NCBI GenBank assembly: GCA_021776805.1
Contig: JAJFFD010000215.1
Span: 1 to 47,458, forward strand
Length of the DNA: 47,458 nucleotides
Direction: 5' to 3'
Origin: Planctomycetota bacterium
GTDB taxonomy: Bacteria; Planctomycetota; UBA1135; UBA2386
In this document: in pieces, positions 27,658-35,331 of the stretch
Layout: each line of letters begins with the position of its first letter
Position numbering within the stretch: the stretch's first letter is position 1
Made by a program: the position numbers and the translations under genes
Notes under the pieces: generated by a model
Seen by the model: the letters and a program-made list of their open reading frames with translations, nothing else
Told to the model about the DNA's origin: nothing
Database searches by the model: none

Positions 27658-28793
27658 CGGGAAAGAAGATCGCCAAAGTACTGCTGGTGTTATTCGCCAC
27701 CCTCCCGCTAGCGGACTACGCGATGGCGCAGGATCCCTTGCGCTTGCCGCCCATTCGCCGTTGGCAAGCACGCCTCCTGGATCGAAACCAGCCCGAAGCT
27801 CAGCGGAAGATGCCGGCGGTCGTAGACCCTGGAGACACGCCGCTTCTGGAATTGGATCCTTCGGTTCTGCTCAAGAGCGAGTTGCCGCGGGGATACGAAG
27901 GCATCAACCGCAACCTGCGCATCTTTCAGGGCTTCCCGAACTACCCGCCAAGCTGGCCAGGCTTCGGTGGCTATCCTATGGGCGAAGGCATGCCGATGCC
28001 CTTCGACGGGGAGCCTCTGCCTGTGCCCCTGCCACGCAGCATGCCTGCGCGACCGGATGATTGGCCCAGTTGGTTCAGCCGCTCTGCTCGTGGCGGAGAG
28101 GGGGCCTTCCTCTCGGACATGGCTCTGCTCGTTCGGTCCAGCGATCGCGTATGGTACAAGGCTCACGACGAATTCGTCTATGTGCCGCTGACCTTCTATG
28201 ACAAGGGTCGGGTCATGCGGGTGGGCTCAGCGGTCGAGGTGCGCCACAAGGGGGACTACGAGCTGCATTTTCATGGCGGCGGATACTTGCGCTCCCGTGG
28301 CCCCTGCCGGGTCGAGTTGCAAACCCTTACCGGGAACGGCAACGAGATCAAGATCGACAGTTACTACGAAGCATGGATGGTGACCCGCCTGCTTCCCCTG
28401 CGTGCGACCCTGCCCAATGGAGCCGTGGTCGAAGTGCAGGGAAACTCCATGTTGCGGCTGGAGCAGGCCAATGGCATCGGCATCCTGACCCACACCGGCG
28501 AAGGCTCCGTGACCTATCAATCGGAGGTCGGCAGCGTCGAGATTCCGCAAGCCCACCGGATCAGGTTCTTCCTCAAGCCGAAGGTCTCGCCCCTCATGCC
28601 ACTCAATCTGCAATTGGACAGCGGGCTGCGAACCGAGCGTGACGGGCGTGTGCTGAAGGTGAATGGGGGAGAAAGCGGTGGCACGGTGATCTGGGGTGGG
28701 ATACGCATTAGCCTGCAGCCAGGACAGGAGATGCGCCTGGACCCCCTCGCAGGAGGGGGTTTTCCCGAAAACAACCCCAAATCGAATGACTGA
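27654..28793 (+). CDS. Exported protein of unknown function, FecR-like beta-rich domain
   Basis: 379 residues, not recognised as a named family. The TTG start at 27654 overlaps the previous stop (TTGA) and gives a signal peptide ([20 protein letters not shown], cleavage after AMA). The first ATG lies after the signal and would lose it. Residues about 90-135 are Pro/Gly/Met-rich ([20 protein letters not shown]). The rest is beta-rich, with a segment ([20 protein letters not shown]) reminiscent of FecR-type domains that bind or sense surface polymers. Its end overlaps the UDP-xylose synthase gene by 8 bases, so it may be the first gene of the exopolysaccharide locus; this is inferred from position. 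Confidence 0.6.
   Translation: MTGKKIAKVLLVLFATLPLADYAMAQDPLRLPPIRRWQARLLDRNQPEAQRKMPAVVDPGDTPLLELDPSVLLKSELPRGYEGINRNLRIFQGFPNYPPSWPGFGGYPMGEGMPMPFDGEPLPVPLPRSMPARPDDWPSWFSRSARGGEGAFLSDMALLVRSSDRVWYKAHDEFVYVPLTFYDKGRVMRVGSAVEVRHKGDYELHFHGGGYLRSRGPCRVELQTLTGNGNEIKIDSYYEAWMVTRLLPLRATLPNGAVVEVQGNSMLRLEQANGIGILTHTGEGSVTYQSEVGSVEIPQAHRIRFFLKPKVSPLMPLNLQLDSGLRTERDGRVLKVNGGESGGTVIWGGIRISLQPGQEMRLDPLAGGGFPENNPKSND
28742..28763 (+). terminator. Intrinsic-terminator-like hairpin inside the 3' end of the exported-protein gene
   Basis: CCCCCTC (28742-28748) pairs perfectly with GAGGGGG (28753-28759) around GCAG and is followed at once by TTTT (28760-28763). This is a strong GC stem plus a short U run. 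It lies within the coding sequence, 27 bases before the UDP-xylose synthase ATG. It could attenuate transcription into the polysaccharide genes. The U tract is short, so termination would be partial. Confidence 0.5.
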
Positions 28794-29739
28794 AAGCTTG
28801 CGCGCCCTGGTCACTGGCGGCGCCGGATTTATCGGCTCCCATCTTTGTGAACGTCTCCTCGCGGATGGCCATGAGGTCATCTGCATGGACAACCTGCTTA
28901 CCGGCGATCTCGCCAATATCGAGCACTTGATGCCCGAGGCGAAGTTCACTTTCGTTCATCAGGATGTTACCGACTACATCCACGTCGCTGGTCGACTCGA
29001 TTGCATTCTGCACTTCGCCTCGCCGGCCAGCCCGATCGATTACTTGGAGCTGCCCATTCAGACCTTAAAGGTCGGCAGCCTTGGCACGCACAAGGCACTG
29101 GGATTGGCGCGCGCCAAGAACTCGCGCTTTCTCCTGGCCAGCACCAGCGAAGTCTATGGAGATCCTTTGGTGCATCCGCAGACGGAGGACTACTGGGGGA
29201 ACGTCAATCCGGTTGGTCCGCGCGGCGTCTATGACGAGGCCAAGCGCTTTGCGGAGGCCATGACCATGGCCTACCAGAGGTTTCACGGAGTCAGGGCGCG
29301 CATCGTGCGGATCTTCAATACTTATGGACCACGCATGCGCCTCGATGATGGTCGTGTCCTACCGAGCTTCATGGGGCAGGCCTTGAAGGGCGAAGCACTC
29401 ACCATCTTTGGTGACGGCAGCCAGACACGAAGCTTCTGCTACGTTGATGACCTCGTCGAGGGACTTCTCCGGCTGCTGTTCAGCGAGGAGGAGATGCCGG
29501 TCAATCTCGGCAATCCCAACGAGATGACGATCAAGCAGTTCGGCGAGGCGGTGCTCAAGGCCACTGGTTCCAGCTCGCAGTTCATCGAAAAGCCGTTGCC
29601 AGAAGATGATCCAAAGGTTCGTCGACCGGACATCTCCAAGGCGAAGCGAGTCTTGGACTGGGAGCCGAAAGTCGATCTCGAGGATGGTTTGGCCAGAACC
29701 ACCAGGTACTTCAAGGGCAAGCTGAGCCAGCAGGCTTGA
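28786..29739 (+). CDS. UDP-glucuronate decarboxylase (UDP-xylose synthase)
   Basis: Short-chain dehydrogenase-type enzyme that converts UDP-glucuronate to UDP-xylose. 317 residues from the ATG at 28786. NAD motif [22 protein letters not shown], the [14 protein letters not shown] strand, and the catalytic YDEAK of the YxxxK motif in [16 protein letters not shown], which is the pattern of UXS enzymes. [15 protein letters not shown] follows. The gene overlaps the exported-protein gene by 8 bases and is followed after 7 bases by another nucleotide-sugar enzyme. It supplies a pentose donor for the glycosyltransferases downstream. UDP-glucose dehydrogenase, which would make its substrate, is not in the window. 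Confidence 0.9.
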   Translation: MTESLRALVTGGAGFIGSHLCERLLADGHEVICMDNLLTGDLANIEHLMPEAKFTFVHQDVTDYIHVAGRLDCILHFASPASPIDYLELPIQTLKVGSLGTHKALGLARAKNSRFLLASTSEVYGDPLVHPQTEDYWGNVNPVGPRGVYDEAKRFAEAMTMAYQRFHGVRARIVRIFNTYGPRMRLDDGRVLPSFMGQALKGEALTIFGDGSQTRSFCYVDDLVEGLLRLLFSEEEMPVNLGNPNEMTIKQFGEAVLKATGSSSQFIEKPLPEDDPKVRRPDISKAKRVLDWEPKVDLEDGLARTTRYFKGKLSQQA

Positions 29740-29746
29740 TGCCGGC

Positions 29747-30715
29747 ATGGATACGATTCTGATTACGGGCGGAGCTGGATTCATTGGTTCCCAGCTCTGT
29801 GGCCGGCTTCTCGCCGAGGGCAAGCGCCTGCGAATCCTGGACAATTTCGATCCCTTCTACGCGGAGGGGATCAAGCGCCGGCGCCTGAGCAAGTTTGGCG
29901 ACGGGGCCGACGCGAATTGGGAGCTCTACGAAGGCGATATTCGCAAGCCCGAGGATTGTGCCCGCGCAGTCGAAGGGGTCTCGGCCGTTGTCCACCTTGC
30001 GGCCCTGGCGGGAGTGCGACCATCCATTGCCAAGCCAAGGCGTTACATGGACGTGAACGTGACCGGCACCCAGACCTTGTTGGAGGCGCTGCAGAATCGG
30101 CCCGAGGTACCCTTTGTGTTTGGCAGCTCATCATCGGTCTATGGCGGCAACAAGAAGGTGCCCTTTGCCGAGAGTGACCCAGTGGACCGGCCGGTCTCAC
30201 CCTACGCGGCTAGCAAGAAGGCTGGCGAAGTGCTCTGCCACTCTCACCATCACCTGTATGGCAATCCGATTACCTGCCTCCGCTTCTTCACGGTCTATGG
30301 GCCGGGTCAGCGTCCTGAGATGGCGATCCACCTTTTCTCTCGCAAGATCCTCAACGGGGAGCCCATTCAACTCTTCGGCGATGGCTCAACCAGCAGGGAC
30401 TATACCTTTGTTAGTGATATCGTTGATGGCCTGCGCTCAGCATTGAGTCATGCGGCGGGCTATCGGATCTACAACCTCGGCGGCTCAGCGAACACCTCTC
30501 TCAGCGAACTTATTCAGATGATTGAAGCAACCCTCGGCAAGAAGGCGATCATCGAGCGGCGGCCAGAGCAGCCTGGCGATGTGCGCAAGACCTACGCCGA
30601 CATCGAGCTCGCTCGTACTGACTTGGGCTACGAGCCTAAGGTCAGCTTGGAAGATGGACTGCGGGAGTTTGCTGACTGGTATTCCAAGGAACGTCAGGAG
30701 GGGCATCTGCCGTGA
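29747..30715 (+). CDS. NAD-dependent epimerase, UDP-glucuronate 4-epimerase-like
   Basis: Extended short-chain dehydrogenase of 322 residues. NAD-binding [11 protein letters not shown]; then DNFDPFY, HLAALAGVRPSI, SSSSVYGGNKKVPF, the YAASK catalytic motif and a RDYTFVSDIVDGL segment. DNFDPFY and GVRPS point to the UDP-glucuronate 4-epimerase group (UDP-galacturonate formation). The exact substrate cannot be proven from sequence. It pairs logically with the UDP-glucuronate decarboxylase upstream, as both use UDP-glucuronate. A weak start context precedes the ATG; the next gene overlaps its stop by 4 bases. Confidence 0.85.
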   Translation: MDTILITGGAGFIGSQLCGRLLAEGKRLRILDNFDPFYAEGIKRRRLSKFGDGADANWELYEGDIRKPEDCARAVEGVSAVVHLAALAGVRPSIAKPRRYMDVNVTGTQTLLEALQNRPEVPFVFGSSSSVYGGNKKVPFAESDPVDRPVSPYAASKKAGEVLCHSHHHLYGNPITCLRFFTVYGPGQRPEMAIHLFSRKILNGEPIQLFGDGSTSRDYTFVSDIVDGLRSALSHAAGYRIYNLGGSANTSLSELIQMIEATLGKKAIIERRPEQPGDVRKTYADIELARTDLGYEPKVSLEDGLREFADWYSKERQEGHLP

Positions 30716-31647
30716 GTCGATACTTGGTAACCGGCGGCGCCGGGTTCATTGGCTCGCACTTGGTCGACAGGCTCTTGGCTCAGGGCGACCGTGTGCGTGT
30801 CCTCGACGACTTCAGCACGGGGAAAACGGCCAATTTGGGCGAGGATCGCAAGGGCCTCGAGACAGTGCAGGCCTGTGTAACCAGTGAGCCGGATATTGCC
30901 GCCGCAGTGGTTGGGATCGACGGCATCTTTCATTTGGCAGCTCTGCCTTCGGTGGCGCGCAGTGTGGTGGCTCCCTTGGAAACCCATCACATCAACGCTA
31001 CCGGTGGATTGAACATCCTGAACCAGGCTCGGAAGAGTGGCGTGAAGGTGGTCTTTGCCGGCTCGTCCTCGGCGTACGGGGATCAGGAGGCCGAATACAA
31101 GAGTGAAGAGCTACGCGAAGACCCTCTGTCTCCCTACGCCGCGAGCAAACTGGCCGGAGAGCTCTACTGCCGGTCATTCGCTCGTGTCTATGACTTGCCG
31201 GTAGTGGTCACGCGCTTCTTCAATGTCTACGGACCGCGGCAGGTGCCGGATAGCCCCTACTCAGGAGTGATCGCAGCCTTCTGCCTGGCAATGCTCCGTG
31301 GTGAAGCGCCTCGCATTGACGGTGATGGTCGGCAGTCCCGTGACTTCACGTATGTCGAGGACGTCACCCGCGCCATGACAATGGCGATGAAGAAGAGCTT
31401 TGCTGGACCTGTGACCATGAACATTGCCTGTGGCGAGAGTCACGACCTTCTGGAGATGCTTTCGATCCTGAAGGATTACAGCGGTAGTTCGCGCGAACCA
31501 GAGTATGCGACTGCTCGCACTGGCGACGTCCGGCATTCGCTGGCAGACATGGCACTCGCAGAAAAGATGCTGGACTTCAAAGCCGAGGTGAGCTTTCGCG
31601 AGGGACTCGAAAGAACCTACGACTGGTACAAGAGGGAGTATTCATGA
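30712..31647 (+). CDS. NAD-dependent epimerase, UDP-hexose(NAc) 4-epimerase-like
   Basis: 311-residue extended short-chain dehydrogenase with [46 protein letters not shown] (catalytic Tyr/Lys) and TRFFNVYGPRQVPDSPYSGV. The last motif and overall pattern recall WbpP/Gne-type UDP-GlcNAc(A) 4-epimerases. Substrate remains open between UDP-Glc and UDP-GlcNAc types. It begins with GTG in a GTGA overlap and has GGAGGGG eight bases upstream. The four-base overlaps on both sides suggest coupled translation through the sugar-enzyme cluster. Confidence 0.85.
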   Translation: MSRYLVTGGAGFIGSHLVDRLLAQGDRVRVLDDFSTGKTANLGEDRKGLETVQACVTSEPDIAAAVVGIDGIFHLAALPSVARSVVAPLETHHINATGGLNILNQARKSGVKVVFAGSSSAYGDQEAEYKSEELREDPLSPYAASKLAGELYCRSFARVYDLPVVVTRFFNVYGPRQVPDSPYSGVIAAFCLAMLRGEAPRIDGDGRQSRDFTYVEDVTRAMTMAMKKSFAGPVTMNIACGESHDLLEMLSILKDYSGSSREPEYATARTGDVRHSLADMALAEKMLDFKAEVSFREGLERTYDWYKREYS

Positions 31648-32387
31648 AAGGTGTCGTCCTCGCCGGTGGCCTCGGAACCCGGCTGTTCCCCTTGACCAAG
31701 GTCACCAACAAGCACCTGCTGCCAGTCTATGACAAGCCGATGGTGCACTACCCGATCCAATGCCTGGTGAACGCCGGCATTAGCGACATCCTCATCGTTA
31801 CCGGTGGTAACTCTGCTGGCGACTTCTTGCAGCTGCTGGGCAATGGCGCCGATTTCGGCCTCAAGGATTTCAACTACACCTACCAGCAAGGCGAGGGCGG
31901 GATTGCTGATGCACTCAAGCTTGCCGAGCACTTCGCCGACGGCGAAAAGATCGTGGTAGTTCTCGGTGACAACATCATTGAGGGGAACATCAAGAAGGCC
32001 GTGGACGACTTCCGAGCCCAGGAAAAGGGCGGCAAGATACTCCTCAAAGAAGTGTCGGATCCTGAACGATTCGGCGTCGCGACGGTCGATTCCGCTGGCA
32101 AAGTGGCCAAGATCGTCGAGAAGCCCAAGGATCCGGAGAGCAATCTCGCGGTGATCGGGATCTACATGTACGACAGCACTGTCTTCGAGTTCATCAATGG
32201 ACTGGAGCCTTCCGGCCGCGGTGAATTGGAGATCACCGACGTGAATAACCTCTACATCAACAAGGGCACCATGACCAGCGAGGTGCTCGAGGGTTGGTGG
32301 ACCGACGCCGGGACCTTTGAATCCCTGTTGCGTGCAAGCAGCATGGTGGCCAAGGGCGGGGCCAACAAACTCGAGCTGCAAGGATGA
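31644..32387 (+). CDS. rmlA: Glucose-1-phosphate thymidylyltransferase (RmlA-like, short form)
   Basis: Makes dTDP-glucose from glucose-1-phosphate and dTTP, the entry to dTDP-rhamnose-type sugars. Nucleotidyltransferase signature GGLGTRLFPLT, then HLLPVYDKPMVHYP, GDNIIEGNI and EKPKDPESN, with the GWWTDAGTFESLL motif near the end. At 247 residues it lacks the roughly 40-residue C-terminal helical part of typical RmlA (about 290 residues), which forms part of the allosteric site. Strong GAGGGAG ribosome-binding site five bases before the ATG; ATGA overlap with the preceding gene. Neighbouring rmlD and rmlB support a dTDP rather than UDP role. Confidence 0.87.
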   Translation: MKGVVLAGGLGTRLFPLTKVTNKHLLPVYDKPMVHYPIQCLVNAGISDILIVTGGNSAGDFLQLLGNGADFGLKDFNYTYQQGEGGIADALKLAEHFADGEKIVVVLGDNIIEGNIKKAVDDFRAQEKGGKILLKEVSDPERFGVATVDSAGKVAKIVEKPKDPESNLAVIGIYMYDSTVFEFINGLEPSGRGELEITDVNNLYINKGTMTSEVLEGWWTDAGTFESLLRASSMVAKGGANKLELQG

Positions 32388-32394
32388 TTCGAGT

Positions 32395-33258
32395 ATGAAG
32401 ATCCTCGTGACCGGAGCGGGGGGGCAGCTCGGTCGTGCGGTTCAGGTCACAGGCCAATACCTCGGCGGCCTCGAAGTCAAGGGCTTCGCCCATGGGGAGT
32501 TGGCGGTTGAAGATGCAGTGCAGGTGCGGGCTGCAGTCGACAGCGCTCAGCCGGACCTCGTTGTGCATTGCGCGGCTTGGACCGAGGTCGATGCCTGCGA
32601 AGCGGACCCGGCCCGAGCTGATCTGATCAACGGCGTCGGCACTGAGAATGTTGCGGATGCCTGTGCCGCCGCGAACGCTGGTCTGGTTTATGTGAGCAGC
32701 GACTTCGTTTTTTCCGGTGATGCAGAGAGCCCCTACAAGGAGACTGCCGCAACCGCGCCGGTCTCAGCCTACGGCCGATCCAAGCTCTTGGGAGAGGAGG
32801 CCGTCCTCAGTCGGGGCGCCGATCGTTTCTGGGTTGTCCGGACGTCTTGGGTTTTTGGCCCGGGCGGAAAGAACTTTCCACGGGCAATTCTGAATGCCGC
32901 CAAGGCGGGCAAACCCCTGCATGTAGTGGATGATCAGTTGGGCTCGCCGACCATGACCCTAGATCTGGCGCGAGCCATCCTCGACCTGGCCAGTGCGGAA
33001 GGTGAACCAGGGGTCTACCATGCAGCAAACGAGGGTGCTTGTTCCTGGTACGACTTTGCTCGTGCCACCTTAGACTTGTCAGGGATGGCCGAAGTGCCTG
33101 TGGCGCGCATGAGTTCGGCTGATCTGGATCGGCCTGCCAGGCGACCTTCCTATTCGGTTCTGGACTGTTCTCGTCTGACCAAGCTCAGAGGGCAGCCCAT
33201 GCCTCACTATCACGACGCCCTCAAGCGATACCTCGATCAGGAACTGGATTCTCCGTGA
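32395..33258 (+). CDS. rmlD: dTDP-4-dehydrorhamnose reductase
   Basis: Final reduction giving dTDP-L-rhamnose. 287 residues from the ATG at 32395 (MKILVTGAGGQLGRAVQVTG). Dinucleotide motif GAGGQLG, HCAAWTEVDACE, VYVSSDFVFSG (the family usually has STDYVFDG), YGRSK as the Tyr/Lys pair, and RTSWVFGPGGKNFPRAIL. An upstream start at 32317 would run back into rmlA and is rejected. It lies 7 bases after rmlA and overlaps rmlB by 4 bases. The epimerase rmlC that should act before it is not in the window. Confidence 0.92.
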   Translation: MKILVTGAGGQLGRAVQVTGQYLGGLEVKGFAHGELAVEDAVQVRAAVDSAQPDLVVHCAAWTEVDACEADPARADLINGVGTENVADACAAANAGLVYVSSDFVFSGDAESPYKETAATAPVSAYGRSKLLGEEAVLSRGADRFWVVRTSWVFGPGGKNFPRAILNAAKAGKPLHVVDDQLGSPTMTLDLARAILDLASAEGEPGVYHAANEGACSWYDFARATLDLSGMAEVPVARMSSADLDRPARRPSYSVLDCSRLTKLRGQPMPHYHDALKRYLDQELDSP

Positions 33259-34277
33259 GCAAGATTCTCGTTACCGGCGGTGCCGGCTTTATCGGGTCCA
33301 ATTTTGTCCGCCTTCTCTTGGACGAAACGGATCACGAAGTCATCAATCTGGACGCTCTCACCTACGCGGGCAACCTCGAGAATCTGGCTGACTTGGAATC
33401 CAACCCTCGCTACAGCTTTGTAAGGGCAGATATCTCCCTGCGCAGCGAGGTTGAAGCGGCGTTCTCCAGCGCGCCTGACAAGTCTTCTCCGGAAATGGTC
33501 GTGCACTTCGCAGCGGAGAGTCACGTCGATCGTTCGGTGTTGGACGCCAGCGCGTTCGTAAATACAAATGTCCTGGGCACACAGGTGCTGATCGACGTTG
33601 CCCGGGCTCGGGGAGTGGAGCGCTTTCTGCACGTCAGTACCGACGAGGTCTACGGGAGTCTGGGGGCTACTGGCAAGTTCACAGAGCAGACCCCGCTACA
33701 ACCGAATTCTCCGTACTCGGCGAGCAAGACGGGCAGTGACTTGTTGGTGCGAGCCGCCCACCACACCCATGGCTTTCCGGCGATGATCACGCGCTGCTCT
33801 AACAACTATGGGCCCTATCAGTTTCCGGAGAAGCTGATCCCTCTGATGATCGCCAATGCTTTAGAGGGTCAAAAACTACCGGTCTACGGAGACGGCCTGA
33901 ACGTGCGCGACTGGATCTATGTCGGCGACCATTGTGCTGCTCTCCTCGCAGTGCTCATGCAGGGCAAGGCCGGTGAGGTCTACAACATCGGCGGCAATGA
34001 AGAGCGGGAGAACATCTGGGTGGTGAAGACCATCTTGGAGCTGCTCGGCAAGGGCGAGGAGCTCATCGAATACGTCAAGGATCGGCCTGGCCATGATCGT
34101 CGCTACGCTATCGATGGCAGCAAGATTGCTCAGGAGCTGGGGTGGAAGCCAGCACACGACTTTGCTGGCGGTCTTCGCGAAACTGTCACCTGGTACTTGG
34201 ATAACAAGGACTGGTGGCAACGAGTGCGTTCCGGGGCCTATAGGGAGTACTACAAGCGTCAATATGGCAGTGACTGA
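33255..34277 (+). CDS. rmlB: dTDP-glucose 4,6-dehydratase
   Basis: Second step to dTDP-rhamnose and other deoxysugars. 340 residues of the RmlB group: [16 protein letters not shown], the ALTYAGNLENL signature, HFAAESHVDRS, STDEVYGSL with catalytic Asp/Glu, YSASK, and TRCSNNYGPYQFPEKLIPL, then RDWIYVGDHC and KDRPGHDRRYAID. Full length. Starts with GTG in a GTGA overlap with rmlD. It is the last gene before a 211-base gap and so may end the sugar-nucleotide transcript. Confidence 0.96.
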   Translation: MSKILVTGGAGFIGSNFVRLLLDETDHEVINLDALTYAGNLENLADLESNPRYSFVRADISLRSEVEAAFSSAPDKSSPEMVVHFAAESHVDRSVLDASAFVNTNVLGTQVLIDVARARGVERFLHVSTDEVYGSLGATGKFTEQTPLQPNSPYSASKTGSDLLVRAAHHTHGFPAMITRCSNNYGPYQFPEKLIPLMIANALEGQKLPVYGDGLNVRDWIYVGDHCAALLAVLMQGKAGEVYNIGGNEERENIWVVKTILELLGKGEELIEYVKDRPGHDRRYAIDGSKIAQELGWKPAHDFAGGLRETVTWYLDNKDWWQRVRSGAYREYYKRQYGSD

Positions 34278-34488
34278 GTTCTGTGGCGAATTCCGACAGT
34301 CCGTCGGCGCCTCGTCGGGAGATGCTATCCCTCACTCGACACAACAATTGTCCTTGGATCCCGTTAGGAAGGGTGGGTCGAGATCCCGATACGATACCTG
34401 TGCAGGTAGCGACAACTGGCGTGGAGCTCGGGTGGTGGACTTCCCAACTTGTCCCCCAAAGGCGACCACCTAGCATGGATCCCCATCG
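34278..34488 (+). promoter_or_regulatory. Intergenic region between rmlB and the Wza-like gene, with a 14-base palindrome
   Basis: The only gap over 20 bases inside the polysaccharide locus. It contains the perfect dyad TACCTG-TG-CAGGTA at 34395-34408. The 2-base spacer is too tight for a stable hairpin but suits a dimeric DNA-binding protein. Downstream, GGTGG (34431-34435) can pair with CCACC (34466-34470), and GGAC (34437-34440) with GTCC (34451-34454), as a leader fold. No clear sigma70 or sigma54 promoter boxes were found. A second promoter for the export and exosortase genes is likely to lie here. Confidence 0.45.
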
Positions 34489-35325
34489 ATGATTGATAAG
34501 AGTCGGAAAGCAGCAGACCAAGGCGCCCTTCTTGTGCGCCTCTGTTCGAGCTTGTGCCTGCTTCTCCTTGCTACCGCCTGCATCAATGTCGAGGACAAGC
34601 GCCTTCGCCAATTGCTCAACGAGAAGGGTTTCGGCGGTCGGGCCGAGGGTAACGCCAACGTTGAGAACTACGTGGCAGGTCGTGACCTGGTTGGCTTCGC
34701 TCTACGGCCGGAGATCTACCAACAGCCAGGGGCGGAGTCTCTCTTTCTCCTGACAACGCCCCAGCCAGTCGGTCTTGACGGGACGATCCTGGTGCCTCAC
34801 GTGGGCCCGGTGTATGTGCTTGGACTAACCGAGCGCGAGATCAAGAACCTGATCGAAACTCAGCTTGGTGAGATCTTCAATTTCCCCATCACCTTGCAGC
34901 CGAGGATCATCAGCCTTGGCAAGGTGATCTATCTGTTTGGCGAGGTGGCCGGCCCGAACAAGGTGCCGCTGGCCGAGGCCGACATGACCCTGTTCGAAAT
35001 GTTGGCCACAGTTCCCCTGACGCCCTTGGCAAATTGGGGGCGAATTCAGCACATTCGGCCCGACGCCGAAAACCCCATGGTGTCGGTGATCAACATGCGT
35101 GAAATGGTTCTCACCGGTAACACCACCTACAACATTCTGCTGCAAGACAACGACATCATCTACGTCCCACCGACGTTCTTTGGACATCTAACACGCTTCG
35201 TTGAGAAGCTCCTATTACCCTTGAGAGTGGTGGTTCGCTCCCTGGTCGGTTGGGCTACTGCCGATGCGGCCTACGATTCTGTAGTGAACGACGAGCCCTT
35301 CTTCTTTGGTGGGCGCTCCTTCTGA
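34489..35325 (+). CDS. Polysaccharide export lipoprotein, Wza/EpsA-like
   Basis: Outer-membrane export channel component for exopolysaccharide. 278 residues. N-terminal lipoprotein signal with lipobox LATAC (Cys31). A Poly_export domain (about 60-145) has DGTILVPHVGPVYVLGLTER, and a SLBB-like segment has IYLFGEVAGPNKVPLAEADM. A C-terminal region near 235-260 may be the membrane-inserting helix. The ATG at 34489 has a weak ribosome-binding site, but it is the only start giving the full signal. The chain-length gene follows after 6 bases. Lipid-anchored Wza proteins normally work with a Wzz-type partner, as here. Confidence 0.92.
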   Translation: MIDKSRKAADQGALLVRLCSSLCLLLLATACINVEDKRLRQLLNEKGFGGRAEGNANVENYVAGRDLVGFALRPEIYQQPGAESLFLLTTPQPVGLDGTILVPHVGPVYVLGLTEREIKNLIETQLGEIFNFPITLQPRIISLGKVIYLFGEVAGPNKVPLAEADMTLFEMLATVPLTPLANWGRIQHIRPDAENPMVSVINMREMVLTGNTTYNILLQDNDIIYVPPTFFGHLTRFVEKLLLPLRVVVRSLVGWATADAAYDSVVNDEPFFFGGRSF

Positions 35326-35331
35326 TTTGAC

